A stretch of DNA of 64,000 nt. It comes from Chondrosia reniformis. Its lineage: Eukaryota > Porifera > Demospongiae > Chondrillida > Chondrillidae. Below the pieces are notes generated by a model. The model saw only the letters and a program-made list of their open reading frames with translations, was not told the DNA's origin and made no database searches. The position numbers and the translations under genes were made by a program. This document shows positions 55,315-64,000 of the stretch, piece after piece. The first letter of the stretch is position 1; every line of letters starts with the position of its first letter. The stretch covers positions 4,588,001 through 4,652,000 of the forward strand of contig OX359190.1 in assembly GCA_947172415.1 (NCBI GenBank), written 5' to 3'.

Positions 55315-55903
55315 GATATATCATGTGTACAGTACATATCTATAGATATATACCAACTGTGTGGAGCCTACATACATATTTTGTGTCTATGTTTATACAT
55401 TATACATTCTGAAGCTTTACATGTGATATCGTGTATACTAAGTTGACTCTACATATAGATTTTATGATGCTTCAAATCATTGAACTTCAAATTAAGTTTA
55501 TTATGCCAAAGTGATTTGAATCATTTCATGTGATAATCACATAACAACTATATTCCCATATTGGATTGTGTGTCTTCAGCTAGACACATGTTTGCCAGTC
55601 TAATCACATTAGTTGTGAACTAGGCAAGTTAACCATTGAAAAAGGCATTCAAGATCTTCAAATAAGGTTGTAGTCTGTTTATCAGGATAGCTAAACCTAT
55701 TTGCTATGCCATATTATTTGAATAGTTACAGCTGTGTGTAATAGAGTTATAGGTTTTCCTATTCATTGCCTATAGGATTGCATATATATATATATACGTA
55801 TATAGCTAACTAGTAATAAGCTGTATGAAATTTAGTGATTATCCAGGAGATAAAGTGCTAAAGTATAAACGTACAGCCTTGCTTTGGTGAAGACTTTATA
55901 ACT
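55315..55903. other. No gene recognised
   Basis: AT-rich sequence between the Penelope element and the 180-aa ORF; possibly its promoter or an intron. Confidence 0.4.
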
Positions 55904-56446
55904 GTGATGGAAGGTATCTACTTTTGTATAGTTTTGAAGCTGATTTTGACCAATGTTTATCTTAACGTTAATATGAATGGACAAATAATTTTATCTGAAA
56001 CTGAAGAGAATTTTCAAATCCAACCTATTTGGCCTGAAAGAAGACACTCTCAGGAGATTGATTCAATGAAGTTTAAACTTAAAATTGAGGTCAACAAGCT
56101 AACTTATTATCTACAAGTTAATGGTACTACTTATAGAGGGAATGCTCGGAGGCTACTTGTAGTGCTTACAAAAGATGAAAATTTAGCCTCACTCTTTTTG
56201 ACCCAGCAACTTGCTTCACCAAAGCTTAAGGAACTTTCAGATATTCCTGACTTATCATATGGTAGCAGATTTGCAATCCTGTATGAAGAAAATGCAAGTT
56301 TATACCTGTTACATGCATCGTCAATAAGAAGGAATGAAATTAACATCATAGATCACGAGCACAAGTATGAAGTTTATATAATTGCCGTCCGCAAGTCTTC
56401 CAGACCTCCTGTAAATTCCTTTGTTATAGAAGCTATGCGCATGTAA
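55904..56446 (+). CDS. Unknown 180-aa protein
   Basis: The ORF opens with a hydrophobic stretch (FCIVLKLILTNVYLNV) that could act as a signal or anchor, followed by a soluble region rich in Leu and charged residues. It contains KLTYYLQVNGTTYRGNARRL, a probable beta-hairpin, and YGSRFAILYEENASLYLLH. One N-x-T/S site (NGT) is visible. I recognise no family. The start could be an internal exon border. It ends at TAA 56,444 followed by AT-rich sequence with AATAAA-like words. Confidence 0.5.
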   Translation: MMEGIYFCIVLKLILTNVYLNVNMNGQIILSETEENFQIQPIWPERRHSQEIDSMKFKLKIEVNKLTYYLQVNGTTYRGNARRLLVVLTKDENLASLFLTQQLASPKLKELSDIPDLSYGSRFAILYEENASLYLLHASSIRRNEINIIDHEHKYEVYIIAVRKSSRPPVNSFVIEAMRM

Positions 56447-56966
56447 TTAATCCATCTCTGTGTAACTGTACTGTTGAACTCCAAATATTATAATTATGTA
56501 CATCATAAAAATGACATATGTGTTGCATGTAAGTTTGTTTTGCTAGATATAGATAGTATGCTTATTATATGACTATGATGATATATACACGATAAATGAA
56601 TAATCTGAAGAAACCAGAATGTATATTTTAATGGAAATGGAAGTTTTACGTATATACATAAAACCAGTAAAATAGGTACAGTACTATGAGGTGGTAATAT
56701 AGATACATCATATATAGAAACTTCAATCGTTGCTGAAGCAATTTATTTCAAAAGCCACATGTATCTTCAACTTTCATATATTACAAGAAAGTGATATTTC
56801 TAAGGCTATACATACAATGACACTTAACCATTTACAGTATTTACAAAGTTGAATCTTAATGAAATTATTATGTTTTGATTGTATTACAAAGTCATATATA
56901 TGCAAAAGTGAAGAACTGTATATAAATGGTAACTTAGATTCAAAAGGCAGATGCTAAGTCTATAAT

Positions 56967-59900
56967 TCAAGTCATAATTTTACTGTTTTTGCTAACAGCT
57001 TGGTAACTAGTGATGTTACGACTTAACACCAAATCACTTTCACTACTGGTCTCAAGCTCTACATCTCTTTTAGTCCCTACTGACTTTAATCTCATGATCT
57101 TGGAAAGGCATCTTAATGAACAGGTTTGTCTCTGCTCATTTCCATTTCTGCTAAGATTTATCATCTTCCATGCAAGGATGCCAACAAAGAATATAATTGG
57201 AATCAGAGCAAACAAAAAAGGGAGAATTAACATGTACTGTGATTGTTGAAATTGCTCTCCATAGGTGGCAAAGAAAAGGGCACCGGCTAGGGAAGCATAA
57301 ATGGCAGGATCAGTCCTATTAAGCCATCCATAATGTTTATTGTAAGGCTGCACGAGCACAAATATGAAGACAAACACAAGACACATGATTCCTTGAATAA
57401 AATTGGCTTGTATTCTGTTTTCAGCTACTACATATGCTATCAACAAAGCCATGCGAAAAAACAACAGAAACGCAGCAAACATCCTGTAAATGAGCTTAGG
57501 CTTATAACAACTTTGGAAAAGGTCTCCATAGTATGTGAGCCAGAATGGCTGGAGTCTTTGAAGAAAACACGAATCAGAGAAACGTCTTACAAGGTTAATG
57601 GGTACTTTACGAAGGCAGCCCTCAATATTTGCCATTAGAGGATAACAGAGCAGCAAAATGGTTGGAATGACTACAAAAAGAATAAGCACAAGAATTGATA
57701 TTAATAGATACCAAATATGTCTTCCATGTCCATATTCCAAATCACCCTGATAGTAAACAACATCTACATACTTTAGTATATGCCCACTGCTGTCATATCC
57801 TGTTAATCTTTCTTTCCTTAAACTGTATGTTGCATAAGTAAACAAACGAGCAAATGCCAAAATCAGAAAGGAAGCCAAAGCATGAGTGTACTCCTTGAAA
57901 ATACGAAATTTGTTTCTGCAAGTGATGTAATAACGGATTCTTAGCAATAAACGTCTGTAACATGAACATAGACACACTCTTTGATTACATTTGCTCACCC
58001 CTATAACCATTAATACCACCAACACAGGAATAACACCAACACAATACTGTAAGAGGATTGTATCCATGGTTTGCAGATTTGAGGAACCTACCAGACAGTA
58101 GCTGGGTAAAACAGATCCAATAAATTCAAGATTCCAGAATCCATAAAACACCTTAAAGGCTCTATTGAAATCCATTAAAGTATTATTGCTGCTGGAATTT
58201 ACAACAGAGAAAGAGTAGATTTGTGCAAACACAAGGAAAGCATTCAAATGACCTCCCACTAAGTCAATGTCAAAGGCAAGTATAATCAAGAGAATAACTG
58301 CTAAGGGAATCCATTCTGATACTATCCACACCAGCCAACCAAGATGGCTAATTTGTGAATTCTTGCAATCAACACATTGTGGAACACCACTCACCAAGTT
58401 AATGGCAACACTATAACCATCCTTGCATTTTCCACAAAGTATACCTGCTCTGTTGTTGTCACATATTAGTGCATCCAGTTCAGTTTGATTATATGTTGTA
58501 GGGAGGTTAATTGGTTTATTAACACAAAATCCATCTGGACATTGCCCTAAATAGAAATTACGATGTTTACAAGAAGTGAATTCCTCAAAATATTTTAAAT
58601 ACAATCCCTCTGATAGGGTGGCTGTCATTGTATCAGCATCATTATCATTATCAATGTTACATTGAATTTTTGATGATAGGGAGCTGCTGGTACTATTACC
58701 AATACACTTGCATTCTTTAAGTCTAGAGTCTGAGGGATGCAGTACAAAACCTGGCAAGCAACATAATAATGTAAAGTTAATATAGACAATTAAATAGGGA
58801 TTATTAATTGATTGAAAGACAATTTTAGGCTTCAGGTTCCTTTTCACATTCTCATCAAGAAATATTTCAGGGTCCCCCCTAATTGTCACTGCAAACTGTG
58901 ATGTGTACAGATTTGATTGACTAACAGCAAATATTTCTTGATTGCATATTGTACTAATATTACAAGAATATTCAACAGCTATAGAGAACACAGCCTCAAC
59001 AGAATACCCTTTGTCATTTGTAACATTGTAGTAGGGAAGGAGTTTCCTTCTACCTGGAATAAGCTGCACAGGGTTAGGGATGTTAACATTAGTTCTAGTT
59101 TGAATAAAAGAAGGTCCTGAAACCACCTCATTGGAGCAACTTTCATGTGATGTAGAATTCTGACATGTTGGGTAATGCAAAACTGCATCCCAAGGGCTAG
59201 CTTGAAAAACACCTTTTCTTGTTTCAGAGGTGATTGGCATTCCATATGCCTTTCCCCAGTAGCAGTTATCAAAGTTGGTAGCATAGATAGCAGTACCATT
59301 TTGGGCCTTATTGTGTTTAAAAGTGATGTTAACGTTTTCCCACAAATTGGGTGGTTTGGTTAAATCACAATATCTTATAAAGCATAATTTGGAATACGGT
59401 GCTGGTCCAGGAGCAAACTTCGCATACACAGCACCTCCTTGTTGAAGAGCAGTGTTGTTTTCAAAGACAATGCTTGTATTCGGCCAAAGCTCTATGTAAC
59501 TGTTACCATAGAGAGCTATAGCTCCTCCTTGAATAGCCAAGTACCCACTAAAAGTTGTTCTAGAATTTTGCATAAAATGCACCCCAGAATTAACGGCATA
59601 TAAACCAGGAAGTATCAGATTTTTCGGAATGAAGTTACAATTATTTAATAAATCAACGTTTTCTTTAAATTCAACATCAACGGATTGTAAATAAATAGTA
59701 CTTCTGGTATAATAGAGATAGGAATATTTATGGCACTCGTAAACTGATCGAAGATTTCTAAACATAGCACCTTTAAATGTATTTTTACGTGGAAGGGAAA
59801 CTATTGAAATAGCATAGCCATACTGAGCCACCTGATTTCCAAACTCACAACCATCTACCTCAAATCTATCTCCAGTATCACCATTATACTCTGAGCCCAC

Positions 59901-61097
59901 ACTGAACACTGATATACCACCACCATACTTGCCTTCTACATTGTTACCAAGGAAGTGACAAGAAGCTGTCGTATCACCAAGACCATCTCCACTCACTAAT
60001 ACAATGTTATTTGTTGGCTCAGTGGCAGTATACGTGAGATAACCTACCCTAATGCCTGCACCACCAGTGCCATTGCTAGCGATACCCACTACATGATTAT
60101 TGACAAACTGACAGTTCTTAATGTTTACTATGTTATTGGCAGAAGAATCTTGAAATTCAACAAATATTCCAGCTCCCCAAATGGCTTGATTTGCAAATAT
60201 TCCCTTTAGGTATCCTAAATTTGATCCATCAATTGTTATAGTATTGTTATGTGCCTTTCCTTTAAAGAAAATGGAGACTCCGCCACCTCTAGCTATGGCC
60301 ACATGTCTTTCATGATGAGGAAGGGCAAAGACTGATATATTAGTTTTTTGTGCAAGTGTGGCAGTGTTTTCATTAAATTGGCTTCGAGTAATCATTAAAT
60401 TCACATTTTTTATTTCATTTTTGCCACATTCATTTAGATGACTGTAGCCAGGTGGACAGTAGGTAAATTCAATTACCAGTCCACCACCTCCGTTGAATGA
60501 AGAAGAAGAATAATTATGATTTGAATAAAATAAGCTTTGCTCAATTAGAATATCCCCTGTGACATCAAACATTGTACATCCACTTCCATTACTGTATTGG
60601 ATTGTAATATTACTTAGGATCACATTAATGCACTGATAGAAATATATAGCTGTGGGTAATGCAGTAGGTTTCTTATCCCCCTCATGGAGAATACTAGTGC
60701 TAGGTCGCATAGCTCCACAATTGTGAATAGTCAAGCTTGACAAAGTAATTGAGGTACTGTTCTCAAAAGCTAACCCCTTACCAGGAGGACAATAAATTTG
60801 AGTTCCCCTAGTAGAGAGGTGGTTTGAGGTATATTGACCAGAGCCAATAAGTGAGATTTTATTCATATTATTGAATAATGGTGAGACTTCTAATGTAAAC
60901 ACTCCAGGACCAATCTCAAAAATTGTCTCGTTATCCACACCATGCTCAAAAGCATATTTGAGTGTTCCACATGAAACAATACCTTTCCCATTGTAACAGT
61001 CGCTACTATCTGTTCCATTCTCGGCTATTTTAATGATGATTGCAAGCACATGAACTGGAAGCACAGCCAGGAGTAGAGCCCAAACTTTTATCATCAC
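56967..61097 (-). CDS. Large beta-helix ectodomain, multi-pass membrane protein
   Basis: An uninterrupted 1376-codon ORF. Residues 1-19 are a signal peptide (VWALLLAVLPVHVLA). Residues about 20-800 are Asn/Ser/Gly-rich with recurring short strands (ISLIGSG, ITLSSLTIHNCG, VILSNITIQYSNGSG, NIVNIKNCQFVNN), typical of a right-handed parallel beta-helix, and carry many N-x-S/T sites. A Cys-rich EGF-like module follows (about 880-908; NRAGILCGKCKDGYSV). Residues about 915-1312 contain nine to ten hydrophobic segments, for example WIPLAVILLIILAFDI, YLLISILVLILFVVIPTIL and MLILPFLFALIPIIFFVGIL. The tail of about 60 residues is Ser-rich and cytoplasmic. It may be a surface receptor or adhesion protein; large families of this design exist in sponges and other early animals as I recall. 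Ligand unknown. It is divergent from the gene starting at 62,142. Confidence 0.75.
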   Translation of the reverse strand: MMIKVWALLLAVLPVHVLAIIIKIAENGTDSSDCYNGKGIVSCGTLKYAFEHGVDNETIFEIGPGVFTLEVSPLFNNMNKISLIGSGQYTSNHLSTRGTQIYCPPGKGLAFENSTSITLSSLTIHNCGAMRPSTSILHEGDKKPTALPTAIYFYQCINVILSNITIQYSNGSGCTMFDVTGDILIEQSLFYSNHNYSSSSFNGGGGLVIEFTYCPPGYSHLNECGKNEIKNVNLMITRSQFNENTATLAQKTNISVFALPHHERHVAIARGGGVSIFFKGKAHNNTITIDGSNLGYLKGIFANQAIWGAGIFVEFQDSSANNIVNIKNCQFVNNHVVGIASNGTGGAGIRVGYLTYTATEPTNNIVLVSGDGLGDTTASCHFLGNNVEGKYGGGISVFSVGSEYNGDTGDRFEVDGCEFGNQVAQYGYAISIVSLPRKNTFKGAMFRNLRSVYECHKYSYLYYTRSTIYLQSVDVEFKENVDLLNNCNFIPKNLILPGLYAVNSGVHFMQNSRTTFSGYLAIQGGAIALYGNSYIELWPNTSIVFENNTALQQGGAVYAKFAPGPAPYSKLCFIRYCDLTKPPNLWENVNITFKHNKAQNGTAIYATNFDNCYWGKAYGMPITSETRKGVFQASPWDAVLHYPTCQNSTSHESCSNEVVSGPSFIQTRTNVNIPNPVQLIPGRRKLLPYYNVTNDKGYSVEAVFSIAVEYSCNISTICNQEIFAVSQSNLYTSQFAVTIRGDPEIFLDENVKRNLKPKIVFQSINNPYLIVYINFTLLCCLPGFVLHPSDSRLKECKCIGNSTSSSLSSKIQCNIDNDNDADTMTATLSEGLYLKYFEEFTSCKHRNFYLGQCPDGFCVNKPINLPTTYNQTELDALICDNNRAGILCGKCKDGYSVAINLVSGVPQCVDCKNSQISHLGWLVWIVSEWIPLAVILLIILAFDIDLVGGHLNAFLVFAQIYSFSVVNSSSNNTLMDFNRAFKVFYGFWNLEFIGSVLPSYCLVGSSNLQTMDTILLQYCVGVIPVLVVLMVIGVSKCNQRVCLCSCYRRLLLRIRYYITCRNKFRIFKEYTHALASFLILAFARLFTYATYSLRKERLTGYDSSGHILKYVDVVYYQGDLEYGHGRHIWYLLISILVLILFVVIPTILLLCYPLMANIEGCLRKVPINLVRRFSDSCFLQRLQPFWLTYYGDLFQSCYKPKLIYRMFAAFLLFFRMALLIAYVVAENRIQANFIQGIMCLVFVFIFVLVQPYNKHYGWLNRTDPAIYASLAGALFFATYGEQFQQSQYMLILPFLFALIPIIFFVGILAWKMINLSRNGNEQRQTCSLRCLSKIMRLKSVGTKRDVELETSSESDLVLSRNITSYQAVSKNSKIMT

Positions 61098-61241
61098 TGG
61101 ATTACAGTTTGATGCCTGTAATAGTTATAAGAGTGAAGTAACTTACAATACAGACATACGTGAATAGTCAAAGTGATAATCAAACCACTAGCAATTATAT
61201 ATAATCAGTCTGAACATCATGTAGAGGGAAAAACTAAAGAA

Positions 61242-61316
61242 GGAATTGCCTGGAATTGAACCCTGCAGGACAGCCAGTTATGACCACCAATTGCTCTGCC
61301 ACTGAGCGGCAATTCC
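61242..61316 (-). tRNA. tRNA-like sequence (pseudo-tRNA or SINE head)
   Basis: On the minus strand a perfect 7-bp acceptor pair (GGAATTG/CAATTCC) and a clean D-arm (GCTC...GAGC) are visible, with a B-box-like GGTTCAATTCC. The anticodon arm pairs only through G-T wobbles and the T-arm does not pair cleanly. 75 nt long. Either a decayed tRNA or a tRNA-derived promoter. It lies about 150 bp upstream of the 1376-aa gene. Confidence 0.5.
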
Positions 61317-61371
61317 CACAGCAATGCCTCCCTCGTGTTTCCCCTCTTACAATAATCATAACATAATAATC

Positions 61372-61530
61372 AGAAAAGGGACTCTTTAATGCGGTTAGTA
61401 TAATAGAAGCAGTATTCAAAACGTCGAGGGTTTTTTGGGCGAGCCAATGACGACATGGCATAGGGATCTAGATTCACTTCAACTCTCTGAGCTGCAAATG
61501 TCGCTCGTTCCATTTTAGAAACAAACTTAT
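61372..61530. repeat. Promoter-region duplication, copy 1
   Basis: AAAAGGGACTCTTTAATGCG through TCGAGGGTTTTTTGGGCGAG to TGTCGCTCGTTCCATTT recurs at 62,003-62,140 with small gaps. Direct orientation. Located in the shared upstream region of two divergent genes. Confidence 0.75.
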
Positions 61531-62002
61531 CTCTTATAATAACTGCAGGCTAGTAATCAGTCTTCGTTTACTAATTAGTAGTGATTCTCTTGTCAGAGCA
61601 GGCTGCTAATCACTACATTTGCGTAATAATCCGTGCAGATATAATCAGACAATATAAATTAGAATAAGAGAAAACACAAAAACAGAGATCGTCCTCGTTA
61701 GGGTACGTAATATGGTGAATTGATTAATCATGAAGTGACCTTAGTAAAATAACGTAGTTATGCGCATGCGTAAATAAACTAAATAAATTATAGGCATATA
61801 TACACATTTCATACAGTAGTGGCGTTCAATGATTCAATAGCGAAATCTTAGGGAGTTTACCTTACCTTACTAGACTTGAGTTTTCCAGATTACCTCTTGG
61901 ATCGAGCTAGGTATAGTGACCAGGACAAGTTGAATTTCAAATTTATAGATTTACAGCAGTCACGAGTTGTATAATATTCATGTTACATATTATAAGTAAA
62001 TA
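61531..62002. other. Divergent intergenic region, no gene
   Basis: Between the duplicated blocks, without a recognisable gene. Probably part of the divergent promoter area. Confidence 0.4.
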
Positions 62003-62140
62003 ACCTCGGAAAAGGGACTCTTTAATGCGGTGAGTATAACGTCGAGGGTTTTTTGGGCGAGCCAATGACGACATGGTATAGGTACTCTAGATTCACTTCA
62101 AATTTCGCTGTAAATGTCGCTCGTTCCATTTCAGGAACAA
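62003..62140. repeat. Promoter-region duplication, copy 2
   Basis: Ends directly before the ATG at 62,142, so it forms the 5' UTR or core promoter of the hydrolase-like gene. Confidence 0.75.
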
Positions 62141-62141
62141 A

Positions 62142-63865
62142 ATGGCCAACACAGCCGCCTTGACAAAGCATAGGTATGCTACTACCCTTATCAGTCCATC
62201 TATTTGATGGCTTTTACGTGTACTTATCGTGGATTCATTTTTATAGGCTTCTATTTTCTTTTGCTAACCTTCGCAATATTGGACGTTTAAATCTCTGGAA
62301 TAAAATGATGGTAGGTTTTGCATTAACATTTATACGTATGTTTTTCTTGCCAACGTGTTTAACATGAATACGAATCACAGTACATATTTAACATACTGCA
62401 CATTCAAATAAGATTTTGAAGTTGAAATGTTTACTTACTTAAGTATTCTCTTCATGCTAGAGTTCTGTTGGTCAGACTGAAGAGGAGGTGAGTATATTGC
62501 GCATTTTGTGTAGTGTATGATGTTACCCATTTAAGCTTACTGAACAATCGTTCCCCATCATTAAACATTTCAAAAAAGCGAAATTTGGGTGATCCAAACC
62601 ACAGGTCTTCTTAAAGCAAGACTACTTAAAGTTTAAAATATCAGTAGGTGATTAAGATATACAGCAAAGTAAGATGAAACAGTTATCAGTGGACCTTCCT
62701 CAGTTAAAGCAAAAAACAGTTGTTAAAATAGGTTGGTTCCCTATTAGGATATCAGATGTTTTGTCAATTCAGCTGAGGAAGGTCTGATCATTGAACCCTG
62801 ATATCATCTGATTGTTTTGTGTTAACTGAGGTCAATATACAGTTGTAATTGTGTACATATTATATTCTGTAACTCCTTGTCCCTTAGGGTTGTGTTGTGT
62901 TGTTTTTCAATTCTGTATAATTAAATATTTGACTTTTAACCTTTACCTTGTGGTTTTCAAATAGGAGGTGTTATTTGAGACCAGAAACCATGTTGGCATC
63001 ATCACTTTGAACAGACCAAAAGCCCTAAATGCACTAAATCTTCATATGATCAGGCAGACCCTTCCTATGCTAAGAGTAAGTTACCAAGTTACTTGTGGAA
63101 CCTGTCTGTACGTATAACATTTCAGTGTCTAAAATAACTTGTCATGAAAACATTGGTCTAGCTGATGGAGAAAGGGAGAAAAGAAGCCTAATTGTATCCT
63201 CATCCAAAGCTCTGTAGGTTTGCCTTAAGTCATCAGTCTAAGAATATTTTAGTCTATACTCTTTATGTTTTAGCTTCATAGGCAGGGTAACCTTGGAATA
63301 GATTATTCATCTACAATGAGTAGACTTGTTTAGCTTTCCAAGCAGATATTGCATTGTAACCAGTAAACCTTTAGTACATCTTTTTAGATCATTCCAAAAA
63401 TGTTCTATTTCGGTAGTTTGTATTTTTCAATATATGTGCATCGAATTATGCAATATATTGGTTTGTAAATTCATGTAATATGTCATAAATACATTTACGA
63501 GAATACAACACATGTAATAAACTCTTGGAGGATATAAAGTGTTAGTAGTATTGTGATTTCTGTGTCTGATGAATGCCACCTATCCAACTTCCAATTATTA
63601 GTGGAATTCCATAATTGTATCTTTAGCATAAGAAAGGTCACATACCCCCATGTTCAGTATCCATGGGAACTATAGATTGTACCTGTTGATCTGTTAAAGT
63701 TATTAATTCTTAATATCCAGGAAAGTGTTGCATGTAAATATGTTTCTGTGTACTTCATGGGATGTTGTTTATGTTTGCAGCGCTGGGAGGAAGACCCTGA
63801 GATAGGTATGATAGTAATGAAGGGCGCAGGTGGAAAGGCTTTCTGTGCAGGAGGTGACATACTAG
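62142..63865 (+). CDS. HIBCH: 3-hydroxyisobutyryl-CoA hydrolase-like, first four exons
   Basis: Exons 62,142-62,173, 62,463-62,487, 62,965-63,075 and 63,781-63,865 join with GT-AG borders and correct phase. The translation is [39 protein letters not shown] with NALNLHMI, then [20 protein letters not shown] with [17 protein letters not shown] and [10 protein letters not shown] are the crotonase-fold signatures (oxyanion-hole loops) of the HIBCH branch, which hydrolyses 3-hydroxyisobutyryl-CoA in mitochondrial valine breakdown. The N-terminus is short and not clearly a mitochondrial presequence; a start further upstream was not found. The gene continues beyond the window. Other enoyl-CoA hydratase family members remain possible, but [11 protein letters not shown] favours HIBCH. 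Confidence 0.85.
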
Positions 63866-64000
63866 GTCAGTGGGAACTAGATTTTCTGAATATAGGTGAT
63901 TGCAATATTCAAAGGTTTAATGATGAATAGGCATGCCATTTTAGTATAGTAAATGTACAGCAGGTTATGGCTTTTGGTTTTGTTTGACATGTATTGTCAT

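Noticed and set aside
57010..59363. Plus-strand ORFs across 57-59.4 kb
   Set aside because: Antisense shadows of the 1376-aa gene.
63170..63320. Penelope-like tail in the third intron of the hydrolase gene
   Set aside because: Words such as AAAGCTCT...TAGGTTTG resemble the 26.5-kb tail, but the match is short and interrupted; not enough to call.

Overview
The window looks like a repeat-rich accessory stretch of an animal genome, most likely a demosponge. This is an inference: I see no rRNA, mitochondrial or other decisive marker. The support is AT-rich DNA, GT-AG introns, an intron-poor beta-helix/multi-membrane receptor-like gene, an IRAK/Pelle-like kinase, and a dense animal-type mobile-element load with nested insertions. 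Host genes sit mainly at the right edge; almost everything from 1 to about 55,300 is transposon-derived.

Layout. 1-2.65 kb: a 24/27-bp coding-type minisatellite, then a pogo/Tigger-type element (1696-2646) split by a TA-inserted MITE (1872-2465). 4.3-5.1 kb: an ISXO2/Merlin-like transposase remnant (-). 5.2-6.9 kb: two recurring repeats, called MITE A and hairpin MITE B here, and a 45-bp minisatellite. 7-9.2 kb: an integrase-type transposase pseudogene (+) convergent with the last exons of a HECT-tailed gene (-). 9.2-14.2 kb: two inverted copies of an internally deleted mariner-like element with a hAT fragment between. 14.6-16 kb: piggyBac remnant (-). 17.5-20.6 kb: an apparently intact Tc1/mariner-type element with an uninterrupted two-exon transposase, lying inside another ORF. 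21-22.7 kb: nested TIR repeats. 23.6-26.5 kb: a Penelope-like retroelement with N-terminal endonuclease and a hammerhead-like motif behind it. 28.6-37.1 kb: an 8.5-kb integrase-type transposon with a 6-bp target duplication, about 1.2-kb inverted repeats, a 171-bp tandem array, a tRNA-like sequence in each arm, and three gene units (ML-domain fragment, RING-like protein, five-exon integrase with one stop). 40-43.8 kb: MULE with TIRs, decayed. 44.9-47.7 kb: a truncated ten-exon IRAK-like kinase bounded by 21-bp inverted repeats and inserted into a MITE A copy. 49.1-51.4 kb: Tigger transposase (-) beside a HIRAN-domain ORF (+). 53.4-55.3 kb: a canonical Penelope-like element (C-terminal GIY-YIG) with pseudo-LTRs and hammerhead motifs. 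55.9-64 kb: host-like genes: an unknown 180-aa ORF, a 1376-aa beta-helix/membrane protein (-), and the first four exons of a 3-hydroxyisobutyryl-CoA hydrolase-like gene (+).

The most interesting systems are: (i) the 28,610-37,096 transposon with ubiquitin-ligase-like and lipid-binding cargo, echoed by the integrase plus HECT pair at 7-9 kb; (ii) the TIR-bounded captured kinase; (iii) a hammerhead-like motif behind a permuted (Naiad-type) Penelope element; (iv) the long near-perfect hairpin MITE family. Family assignments come from reading the translations by eye; no database search was made.
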